Source: Avoscillospira sp045530865 (GTDB lineage Bacteria; Bacillota; Clostridia; Oscillospirales; Oscillospiraceae). Taken from it: a stretch of DNA of 16,413 nt. Made by a program: the position numbers and the translations under genes. This document shows, one piece after another, positions 7,995 through 13,377 of the stretch. The stretch covers positions 1 through 16,413 of the forward strand of contig JAZSCX010000076.1 in the NCBI GenBank assembly GCA_045530865.1, read 5' to 3'. The notes under the pieces are model-generated. The model saw only the letters and a program-made list of their open reading frames with translations, was not told the origin of the DNA and ran no database searches. The stretch's first letter is position 1, and each line of letters opens with the position of its first letter.

Positions 7995-8210
7995 TTGAAA
8001 ATTGACAGTTGACAGTTTACAATTGCGGTGTCGCTTACGCGACGATTGGAAAGCTGTATACCGCTGCAAAAAATTGCTGGTTTCATTTTGATGGAGAAGC
8101 TTTGCAGATTTGCTGTGAAAGAACTGAAAATCATCGGCGAAGCCGATACCATCATTGTCAACTGTCAACTGTCAACTGTCAACTGTCAATTGTCAACTGT
8201 CAATTGTCAA
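7995..8210. repeat. Heptad-ended palindromic repeat element (full copy 1)
   Basis: The left end has four tandem 7-mers (TTGAAAA, TTGACAG, TTGACAG, TTTACAA at 7995-8022). The right end has eight in inverse orientation (TTGTCAA or CTGTCAA, 8155-8210). Just inside each end is a hairpin: GTCGC-TTAC-GCGAC (8030-8043) and ATCGGC-GAA-GCCGAT (8132-8146). The core of about 85 bp between them has no recognisable gene. It lies between pth and mfd and ends 20 bases before the mfd start. The layout is that of a non-autonomous, possibly mobilised element. Confidence 0.75.
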
Positions 8211-8224
8211 CTGGAGAACGTGAC

Positions 8225-8257
8225 AACGCGGACGAGGCAGTTTACCCCGTCCGTGTT
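8225..8257 (-). terminator. Hairpin downstream of pth, possible weak terminator
   Basis: AACGCGGACG (8225-8234) pairs with CGTCCGTGTT (8248-8257) through a 13-base loop with one G-T pair. It lies 13 bases past the pth stop on the minus strand. No T-run follows, so termination is uncertain and read-through into mfd is possible. Confidence 0.45.
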
Positions 8258-8269
8258 GATTGTATGAAA

Positions 8270-8860
8270 TTATTTGCCGTTGTATGCGCTGGCGGCCTTT
8301 TCCACACCCTGCTCCAGCACCAGAAGGGCTGCGGCGGCAGCATTTTCCAGCGCGGGAGCCAGCGCCTTTTCCTCCTGCGCGGAGAATTTGCTCAGCACCC
8401 AGTCGGCCAGATCATAATCGGGATGGGGCTTGGCACCCACACCCACCTTGACCCGGGGGAACTGGTCGGTGCCCAGACTCTGGATCAGGGACTTAATGCC
8501 GTTGTGTCCGCCGGCAGAGCCGTCTCTGCGGACGCGAATCCGCCCCACAGGCAGGGAAATATCGTCGAAAAGCACCAATATCCGCTCCGGCTTTACCTTA
8601 TAATAGGTGGCCAGCGCGGAAACCGACGCACCGGAGGCGTTCATATAGGTCTGGGGCTCCACCAGCAGGAGCTTCATCCCGTTGTAGTTCACCATCCGGG
8701 TCAGGGCACGGAATTTCAGGCGGTCAATTTTGGACTTTTGCTGCGCCGCGAGGATCTCCACCGCCCGGAATCCCACATTGTGCCGGGTTTTTTCGTATTC
8801 CCTGCCGGGATTGCCCAGACCGACGATCATCCAGTCGCAGCCGGTTTTTCCAAACAGCAT
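8270..8860 (-). CDS. pth: Peptidyl-tRNA hydrolase
   Basis: A 196-residue Pth that cleaves peptidyl-tRNA dropped from ribosomes and so recycles tRNA. The signature VGLGNPG (Asn17), TRHNVGF with catalytic His27, QTYMNASG with Asn74, LFDDISLPVG with Asp99 and GGHNGIKS with Asn120 are all present. Start: ATG 8858-8860 lies only 3 bases after the prs stop and has no clear ribosome binding site, which suggests translational coupling to prs. A second in-frame ATG at 8830 would start directly at MIVGLGNPG; also without a clear site, it remains possible. A short N-terminal extension before the VGLGNPG motif is common in related bacteria. Confidence 0.96.
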   Translation of the reverse strand: MLFGKTGCDWMIVGLGNPGREYEKTRHNVGFRAVEILAAQQKSKIDRLKFRALTRMVNYNGMKLLLVEPQTYMNASGASVSALATYYKVKPERILVLFDDISLPVGRIRVRRDGSAGGHNGIKSLIQSLGTDQFPRVKVGVGAKPHPDYDLADWVLSKFSAQEEKALAPALENAAAAALLVLEQGVEKAASAYNGK

Positions 8861-8863
8861 GGC

Positions 8864-9817
8864 TTAGAACATCTGGGACAGGGAGACTTCGTCGTAAGTA
8901 CGCTGGATGGCCTCAGCAAACATGGGGGCTGCGTCCAGGAACTTGATCTTGTCGCTCTCCATACCCTCGGGAGCGGGGATGGTGTTCAGGAACACCATTT
9001 CTTCGATGACGCTGTTGTTGATGCGCTCGATGGCGGGGCCGGACAGAACGGCGTGGGTAGCGCAGGCGTAGACCTTGGTGGCACCCTTGTCATAGATGGC
9101 CTTGGCGGCGTTGCACAGGGAACCGGCGGTATCGACCATATCGTCGTACAGGATGCATTCCTTGCCTGCCACATCGCCGATGACGTTCATGACTTCGCAG
9201 CAGTTGGCCTTTTCGCGGCGCTTGTCCACGATGGCCAGACCCATGCCCATCTTGTTGGCGAAGGCACGGCTGCGGGCCACGGAACCCACGTCGGGGGAGA
9301 CCACCACCATGTCCTCATGGTTGGCGGGGAACTTGTTGAGGTAATATCTGGTAAACAGGATGTTGCCATGCATATTGTCCACGGGGATATCGAAGAAGCC
9401 CTGAATCTGGGCGGCATGGAGATCCATGGTCAGCACGCGGTCAGCGCCGGCGGCTTCCAGCATATTGGCAACCAGCTTGGCGGAGATGGGGTCACGGCCC
9501 TTGGCCTTGCGGTCCTGACGGGCATAGCCAAAGTAGGGGATAACGGCGGTGATGCGGCCTGCGGATGCACGGCGGCAGGCGTCGATCATAATCAGCAGCT
9601 CCATCAGGTTGTTGTTGACGGGCTTGCAGGTGGACTGGATCAGGAACACGTCGGAACCGCGAACCGTTTCATTGAAGGAAACGGAAACTTCGCCGTCAGC
9701 GAAAGTGGTGACACTGCTCTTGCCCAGCGGCACATTCAGAACTCTGCAGACAGTTTCGGCAAACCGGGGATTGGCATTGGCGCAGAAAACCTTTACGTCT
9801 TTTCCGTGAGAAATCAT
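8864..9817 (-). CDS. prs: Ribose-phosphate pyrophosphokinase (PRPP synthetase)
   Basis: A 317-residue class I PRPP synthetase that makes phosphoribosyl pyrophosphate from ribose 5-phosphate and ATP for nucleotide, histidine and tryptophan synthesis. It has FADGE near 40, the ATP-site stretch YFGYARQDRK near 95-104, the metal-binding DLHAAQ near 132 and the PRPP loop DDMVDTAG near 224. Length and motifs are complete. AAAGGA lies about 10 bases before the ATG, slightly longer than usual spacing. An extended -10 box about 110 bases upstream is the likely promoter, and the pth start is 3 bases after the stop, making a prs-pth operon. Confidence 0.97.
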   Translation of the reverse strand: MISHGKDVKVFCANANPRFAETVCRVLNVPLGKSSVTTFADGEVSVSFNETVRGSDVFLIQSTCKPVNNNLMELLIMIDACRRASAGRITAVIPYFGYARQDRKAKGRDPISAKLVANMLEAAGADRVLTMDLHAAQIQGFFDIPVDNMHGNILFTRYYLNKFPANHEDMVVVSPDVGSVARSRAFANKMGMGLAIVDKRREKANCCEVMNVIGDVAGKECILYDDMVDTAGSLCNAAKAIYDKGATKVYACATHAVLSGPAIERINNSVIEEMVFLNTIPAPEGMESDKIKFLDAAPMFAEAIQRTYDEVSLSQMF

Positions 9818-9918
9818 GGCATTTATATCCTTTCTTCCGTCATCTTTTTCTTAACGAACCACTACAAAACGGGGTTGCCCCCCAAATTACGTCTTTGCGG
9901 GAGCGCATAACTCCAGAT

Positions 9919-9933
9919 AGTATAAGTATAACA
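9919..9933 (-). promoter_or_regulatory. Probable prs promoter (extended -10)
   Basis: On the minus strand the sequence reads TGTTATACTTATACT: a TGnTATACT extended -10 box (9933-9925) immediately followed by a second TATACT (9924-9919). No good -35 hexamer is present at 17 bp, as is usual for extended -10 promoters. It would give a leader of about 100 bases before prs, containing a small GGGG/CCCC hairpin near 9873-9885. Confidence 0.5.
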
Positions 9934-10052
9934 AAGAAACCAGTTTTTGTATAGGCCATTTTCTCGGAAAAAAGAGAGATTTCCCATGATTATTTCAGGC
10001 ACTTCTTGCACGAAATGTGCAAAGCTGTTTCCGGCAACCTCCTCATATATCT
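9934..10052. other. Intergenic stretch with a short hairpin, no gene seen
   Basis: Part of the 560-bp gap between prs and noc. It contains the perfect hairpin TTGCAC-GAAAT-GTGCAA (10006-10022) and one copy of GGCACTTCTT (9998-10007), repeated exactly at 10146-10155. A long minus-strand frame crosses it but has unconvincing composition and no clear start. I see no protein gene. Confidence 0.4.
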
Positions 10053-10351
10053 GTAGGGCGGCCAGCCCCTGCCCGCCGCTATTGGCACTGTGAGCGGAGG
10101 CGTGTGTTGTATTGATTGGCACACACCTTTTTGTACTGCACTGCTGGCACTTCTTATGGTAGGATCTGCTTGGGACGTAGGAGGTGGGGATTATTAAGGG
10201 GAGGGCGTCTTTGTAAAAAGCCCTCCCCTTAATTGTATTTTTCTTCCTATTCTTTTTGTACAAGCAAAAAGAACAGGCCGCCGGAGGCAAAGGCACTTCT
10301 CTGCGGAATATGACTGCCTGCATGCGGCGGTCAAGGGTCTGGCCGCCCTAC
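10053..10351. repeat. 299-bp stretch bounded by 13-bp perfect inverted repeats
   Basis: GTAGGGCGGCCAG (10053-10065) is the exact reverse complement of CTGGCCGCCCTAC (10339-10351). Between them are several hairpins: CCGCT/AGCGG near 10075-10096, GTGTG/CACAC near 10101-10126, a 13-bp terminator-like stem at 10194-10232 and TTCTTTTTG/CAAAAAGAA at 10250-10273. No transposase or target-site duplication is visible. It may be a small mobile element or a structured RNA locus. It ends 27 bases beyond the noc stop. Confidence 0.5.
10194..10243 (+). terminator. Strong terminator-like hairpin between noc and prs
   Basis: TTAAGGGGAGGGC (10194-10206) pairs perfectly over 13 bp with GCCCTCCCCTTAA (10220-10232) around a 13-base loop, followed on the plus strand by TTGTATTTTTCTT. 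The T-tract points to plus-strand termination, yet no plus-strand gene precedes it. On the minus strand it lies about 150 bp beyond the noc stop and could also end that transcript. Confidence 0.6.
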
Positions 10352-10378
10352 GGATGGGTAGGGGAGCCTTTAGCGGGT

Positions 10379-11185
10379 TCATGCGCCCTTCTGCTTCGGC
10401 AATCGGATGGTCAGCACGATCTCCCGGTCTGTTTCCTCCCGGCCGCAGGCACAGTCAATACCCGCCGAGCGGATCATCTCCAATGACCGGTCCAGGGAAT
10501 TGAGGAACACCCTCACATCCCGGAACAGGTACCGGGGCGCTTTCCGCTGCTGCGGCGCGGCCTGCAGCAGGGCGTCTATGTAGGCCTCCGCCTGTGCCAC
10601 GGTACTGCCCCGGGCGGACAGGACTTCCACCGCCCCCAGCCGCAGCTCCTCAGGCAGCCGCAACAGCGCCCGTGCGTGGCGCTCGGTCAGACCGGAGTGG
10701 CGCAGCGCCTCCAGCACCTGAGGCGGATGCCGCAGAAGCCGCAGCTTGTTGGCCACGGCGCTCTGGCTCTTGCCCACCTTGGCCGCAGCCTGCTCCTGAC
10801 TGAGGCCGTAGCGCTCCATGAGCCTTGCCAGCCCCGCCGCCTCCTCCAGATAGTCCAGATCCCGCCGCTGGAGATTCTCCACCAGTGCCAGCATCCCGCT
10901 TTCCTCCTCGTCCACCGAGAGGAAAATGCAGGGTACCTCCCGCAGACCGGCCAGTCTGGCTGCCCGCAGCCGGCGCTCTCCTGCCACCAGCTCCGGGCCC
11001 TCTGCCGTTTTCCGCACGGTCAAAGGCTGCAGAATTCCATACTGCCGGATACTCTCCGCCAGCTCCTGCAGACCCACAGGGTCAAAGATCCGCCTTGGCT
11101 GCAGCGGATTGGGCCGGATGCGGTCCAGCCGCACCGACTGTACTCTTCCGGACTCCAGCACGGTCCGGATGCCTTTCTTCTGCAT
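10379..11185 (-). CDS. noc: Nucleoid occlusion protein Noc (ParB family)
   Basis: A 268-residue ParB-like CTPase. The ParB N-terminal domain (about 15-110) has NPLQPRR and GERRLRAA at 69-76, the latter forming part of the CTP-binding fold. A helix-turn-helix follows near 130-150 (LSQEQAAAKVGKSQSAVANK). What separates it from Spo0J is the Noc-type LTERHARALL after the DNA-binding helix and the C-terminal end resembling Bacillus Noc (RDVRVFLNSLDRSLEMI... ending LTIRLPK). Noc binds many sites on the chromosome and keeps the division septum off the nucleoid. The expected amphipathic membrane-targeting helix should be at the extreme N-terminus, which here reads MQKKGIRTVLES and is short. Start: ATG 11185 has AGGAGG 7 bases upstream. 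A genuine spo0J lies at 16031, so this is not the segregation ParB. Confidence 0.9.
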   Translation of the reverse strand: MQKKGIRTVLESGRVQSVRLDRIRPNPLQPRRIFDPVGLQELAESIRQYGILQPLTVRKTAEGPELVAGERRLRAARLAGLREVPCIFLSVDEEESGMLALVENLQRRDLDYLEEAAGLARLMERYGLSQEQAAAKVGKSQSAVANKLRLLRHPPQVLEALRHSGLTERHARALLRLPEELRLGAVEVLSARGSTVAQAEAYIDALLQAAPQQRKAPRYLFRDVRVFLNSLDRSLEMIRSAGIDCACGREETDREIVLTIRLPKQKGA

Positions 11186-11215
11186 AGTCTCTCCTCCTAC
11201 GCATCGGATGACTAC

Positions 11216-11221
11216 AGTATA
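11216..11221 (-). promoter_or_regulatory. Possible noc promoter -10 box
   Basis: TATACT on the minus strand lies 31 bases before the noc ATG, inside a locally AT-rich stretch. No convincing -35 hexamer is found at 16-18 bp, so this is tentative. Confidence 0.35.
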
Positions 11222-11277
11222 CGTCAAATGCAGTGCAAAATCCCACGAAAGAAGGGTGAAAACCACAAGAATTTGTG

Positions 11278-11315
11278 AAAAAATTCAGTCTCTTCCACAA
11301 GATGTGGAAGAGACT
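11278..11315 (-). terminator. Intrinsic terminator after the DUF2500-like gene
   Basis: On the minus strand AGTCTCTTCCACA pairs with TGTGGAAGAGACT (perfect 13-bp stem, 3-base loop) and is followed by GAATTTTTTC. It lies between the DUF2500-like gene and noc, so it ends the upstream transcript and gives noc its own promoter. The stem itself contains two TCTTCCACA sequences resembling DnaA boxes. Confidence 0.85.
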
Positions 11316-11322
11316 GTGGAAA

Positions 11323-11331
11323 TGTGGATAA
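11323..11331 (-). promoter_or_regulatory. Consensus DnaA box
   Basis: TGTGGATAA here is the reverse complement of the consensus DnaA box TTATCCACA, with no mismatch. ATTTCCACA (reverse strand, 11314-11322) abuts it and two TCTTCCACA units lie in the adjacent terminator stem. It sits in the gap upstream of noc. Binding is inferred from sequence only. Confidence 0.55.
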
Positions 11332-11403
11332 CTGCGGGGGCAGCTTATCCGTCCAGACGGAGGGTTTCGCCGGGGCGGAGGTATGGTTGTGCTGCCGAAA
11401 GGA

Positions 11404-11724
11404 TCAATGGAAATCGACCAAGCGGTCGCCTCTGTATTTTAATGTGCCCTTTTCGCCCTTTTTATAGCCGTGATAGGAGAATTCCGAAACATAAAAGGAC
11501 AGTTTCTTTCCGCCGGCCTGAAAATTGACCACATATCTTTTCGTCTTTCCTGTACCGGAGTATTTGGAGAAGTTCTCCACGGTCTGCTTGCCGACCACTT
11601 CGGCCTGCACGGTTTTTGCCGGCCCGCGCTTGTTCCGGACGGCCCGGATGACCATGCCGATCAGCGCCACCGCCCAGATGACGGCCATCAGCATGGGAAA
11701 AAAGTTGGACATGTTCATTGGCAT
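11404..11724 (-). CDS. Small membrane protein, DUF2500-like
   Basis: A 106-residue protein with one N-terminal membrane segment (about residues 9-27, PMLMAVIWAVALIGMVIRAV) followed by a basic stretch and a soluble domain. The domain (QAEVVGKQTVEN... KRYVVNFQAGGKKLSFYVS... GEKGTLKYRGDRLVDF) matches the pattern of DUF2500 proteins, which end in a short beta-rich unit of the form G-x-L-x-x-x-G-x-x-x-x-x-F. Function of that family is unknown. Start: ATG 11724 has AAAGGAG 7 bases upstream; a longer frame upstream lacks support. It follows the rRNA methyltransferase gene and is closed by a strong terminator. Confidence 0.8.
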   Translation of the reverse strand: MPMNMSNFFPMLMAVIWAVALIGMVIRAVRNKRGPAKTVQAEVVGKQTVENFSKYSGTGKTKRYVVNFQAGGKKLSFYVSEFSYHGYKKGEKGTLKYRGDRLVDFH

Positions 11725-11757
11725 GGAAATTCTCCTTTCATTCCGCATGACGTTCCG

Positions 11758-11777
11758 GGGGAGGCGAAAGCCTCCCC
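11758..11777 (-). terminator. GAAA/TTTC-loop hairpin after the rRNA methyltransferase gene
   Basis: GGGGAGGC-GAAA-GCCTCCCC forms a perfect 8-bp stem 53 bases beyond the methyltransferase stop on the minus strand. No T-run follows, so it may stabilise mRNA ends or pause polymerase rather than terminate fully. Confidence 0.4.
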
Positions 11778-11829
11778 TTCGATGTGTATGATGGTGCCTG
11801 CTGTGGCGACCAAAGGTTGTCATCGCGCT

Positions 11830-13206
11830 CTACGGGGCCTGTTTCTGAAGCATACAGACGGATTCCACATGATGGCATCTTGGGAACATATCAAAGGCTT
11901 CGGCGTGGAGGGTCTTGTAGCCCTGTTCTTCCAGCCGCTTCAGATCACGGGCCAGGGTGGCCGGGTCGCAGGATACATAGACGATCTTCTCCGGCGCCAT
12001 CTGCACCATGGCGTCGATGACCTGCGGATCCAGTCCCTTCCGGGGCGGGTCTACCATGATGACATCCGGCTGAATACCCTCTTCGGCGAATTTCTGCGCC
12101 GCCTGCGCCGCATCGGCACAGAGGAATTCCGCGTTTTCGATGCCGTTGCGGATGGCGTTATCCTTTGCATCCTGAATGGCTGCCGGAATGATCTCCACGC
12201 CGATGACCTTTTTCGCGTGCTTCGCCATGACCAGCGAAATCGTACCGGTGCCGCAGTAGAGATCCAGCACTGTCTCCTGTCCCGTCAGACCGGCCTGCCG
12301 CACTGCTGCTTCATAGAGCTGCTCGGCCTGATCCCGGTTCACCTGATAAAACGACCGGGGAGACAGCCGGAATCGCAGGCCGCAGAGAATATCTTCAATA
12401 TATCCGGGGCCAAAAAGTGTGACAAAACGGTCGCCCAGCACGGCATTTCCGGATTTTTTGTGGATACTTACACATAATGTTGTTATGTTATCCACATTTG
12501 TCCCCAACTTTTCCACAAGTGAATTTTCCTGCGGGAGCCTGTCGCCATTGATGACCAGACACACCAGCACCTGTCCCGTTGCCATGGCGCAGCGGACGTA
12601 AATATGCCGCACCAGACCCTTTCCCGTTTTTTCGTCGTAAACCGACACGTTATGCTCCCGCATCCACTGTACCACGGTCTCCCGGATGCGGTCGGCAGTT
12701 TCGGTCTGGATTTTACAGGCGCGAACCGGCACCACCTGATGGGTGCGCTGGCGGAAAAAGCCCGCATCGGCCCTGCCGTTCACCAGACCCACGGGGTACT
12801 GGGCCTTATTGCGGTAGCAGGTTTTCCGGGGACTGCCGGTAATGGAAACTGCCGGAAAATCCAGCCCGCCGATGCGGCAGAGGGCATCGGACACCCGCTG
12901 TGCCTTGGCGCGGAGCTCTTCTTCATAGGTCATGTGCCAGAACACACAGCCGCCGCAGTCCTTTGCGTAGGCGCAGTCCTCCCGCACCCGTTCCGGACTG
13001 GGCTGCAGGATTTCCACAATGTCCGCATAGGCCGCCGTGTGGCCCAGATGGGCAATGCGGATCTTCAGCCGCTCGCCCTGAATGCCGCCGTGGACAAACA
13101 CGGCAAGACCCTCCACCCGGGCCACGCCCATGCCTTCGCTGGTGTAGCCGGTGATGGTCACTTTCAAAACCTGTCCCTTCCGGACAGGGTATTCTTTTTG
13201 TTTCAC
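11830..13206 (-). CDS. rlmD: 23S rRNA (uracil-C5)-methyltransferase, RumA/RlmD type
   Basis: About 458 residues: a TRAM-like N-terminal domain (KGQVLKVTITGYTSEGMGVARVEG), a CX5CGGC cysteine cluster with a later RACKIQ cysteine for a 4Fe-4S centre, and a SAM-methyltransferase domain with DLYCGTGTISL, VDPPRKGLD, the catalytic Cys in YVSCDPATLARDL and the Glu of MFPRCHHVESV. It methylates uracil in 23S rRNA using SAM; whether U747, U1939 or both cannot be told. Start: GTG 13206 has AAAGGA about 10 bases upstream and fits the family's N-terminus; ATG 13242 (MKEQLITKDVFHVKQ) is the alternative but has no ribosome binding site and lies in a small hairpin. The open frame back to 13287 is repeat-derived. 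A parS overlaps the start, and a DnaA-box cluster lies near codons 230-250. Confidence 0.9.
   Translation of the reverse strand: MKQKEYPVRKGQVLKVTITGYTSEGMGVARVEGLAVFVHGGIQGERLKIRIAHLGHTAAYADIVEILQPSPERVREDCAYAKDCGGCVFWHMTYEEELRAKAQRVSDALCRIGGLDFPAVSITGSPRKTCYRNKAQYPVGLVNGRADAGFFRQRTHQVVPVRACKIQTETADRIRETVVQWMREHNVSVYDEKTGKGLVRHIYVRCAMATGQVLVCLVINGDRLPQENSLVEKLGTNVDNITTLCVSIHKKSGNAVLGDRFVTLFGPGYIEDILCGLRFRLSPRSFYQVNRDQAEQLYEAAVRQAGLTGQETVLDLYCGTGTISLVMAKHAKKVIGVEIIPAAIQDAKDNAIRNGIENAEFLCADAAQAAQKFAEEGIQPDVIMVDPPRKGLDPQVIDAMVQMAPEKIVYVSCDPATLARDLKRLEEQGYKTLHAEAFDMFPRCHHVESVCMLQKQAP
12459..12517. promoter_or_regulatory. DnaA-box cluster inside the rRNA methyltransferase gene
   Basis: Within 59 bp lie TGTGGATAC (12459-12467, one mismatch on the reverse strand), the perfect box TTATCCACA (12488-12496) and TTTTCCACA (12509-12517, one mismatch). 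The stretch between is AT-rich (ACATAATGTTGTTATG) and uses codons such as ATA, ACA and TTA that are rare in the flanking gene. The reading frame is intact across it. Confidence 0.5.
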
Positions 13207-13214
13207 GTGAAACA
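13199..13214. promoter_or_regulatory. parS site overlapping the start of the rRNA methyltransferase gene
   Basis: TGTTTCACGTGAAACA is a perfect 16-bp match to the Bacillus-type parS palindrome bound by Spo0J/ParB. On the minus strand it would encode V-F-H-V-K-Q, and the CACGTG core includes the GTG proposed as start codon. The cognate ParB gene starts at 16031. Confidence 0.93.
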
Positions 13215-13254
13215 CGTCCTTTGTAATAAGCTGTTCTTTCATGAAAAAGAACGG

Positions 13255-13287
13255 ATTGCCACGCGCCTTCGGCGCTCGCAATGACAT
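13255..13287. repeat. Half copy of the TGTCATT...AATGACA element
   Basis: On the minus strand ATGTCATTGCGAG starts a hairpin: ATTGC, GCGCC-GAA-GGCGC, GCAAT (13255-13282). It matches the right half of the element at 14274-14366 (ATTGCCACGCCC...GGGCTCGCAATGACA). It sits in the mRNA leader of the methyltransferase gene and its AATGACA end supplies the -35 box of the divergent promoter. Confidence 0.7.
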
Positions 13288-13309
13288 TGCATATCTTGTA
13301 CTATATAAT
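13281..13309 (+). promoter_or_regulatory. Promoter of the radical SAM gene
   Basis: ATGACA (13281-13286, five of six to TTGACA), a 17-bp spacer and a perfect TATAAT (13304-13309). It would give a leader of about 60 bases before ATG 13378. Its -10 box shares two base pairs with the -10 of the opposing promoter. Confidence 0.7.
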
Positions 13310-13328
13310 ATATCAAATCATTGGACAA
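13300..13328 (-). promoter_or_regulatory. Promoter of the rRNA methyltransferase gene
   Basis: On the minus strand TTGTCC (13328-13323), a 17-bp spacer and TATAGT (13305-13300). It would start near 13293, so the transcript begins with the repeat hairpin and reads through parS. The two promoters overlap face to face in the -10 region, so they probably exclude each other. Confidence 0.65.
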
Positions 13329-13377
13329 TGCACAAGGAACAATGTACAATATAGAAAAACAGGAAAGGGGAATGACC

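Noticed and set aside
8155..8210. CRISPR-like tandem repeat array
   Set aside because: The repeat unit is 7 bp with no spacers and no cas genes; it is the end of a palindromic repeat element.
7995..8210. Array of -35 boxes (many TTGACA hexamers) as a promoter for mfd
   Set aside because: None of the hexamers has a -10 box at 16-18 bp toward mfd; the hexamers are a by-product of the heptad repeat.
8009..9910. A 633-codon plus-strand open frame across pth and prs
   Set aside because: Antisense shadow of two certain genes, with a repeat-derived N-terminus and no domain.
9960..10190. 6S RNA, tmRNA, SRP RNA or RNase P RNA in the noc-prs gap
   Set aside because: The region is structured, but I could not find the conserved sequence blocks of any of these families, so I leave it as an unidentified structured region.
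9862..10323. A 153-codon minus-strand frame in the noc-prs gap
   Set aside because: Crosses a strong hairpin, the inverted-repeat stretch and the likely prs promoter; no ribosome binding site and no coherent domain. A small segment (IYEEVAGNSFAHFVQEV) looks protein-like but is too little to support a gene.
13207..13287. N-terminal extension of the rRNA methyltransferase to 13287 (MSLRAPKARG)
   Set aside because: The extra residues come from a dispersed palindromic repeat, lie downstream of the promoter only by a few bases and have no ribosome binding site.
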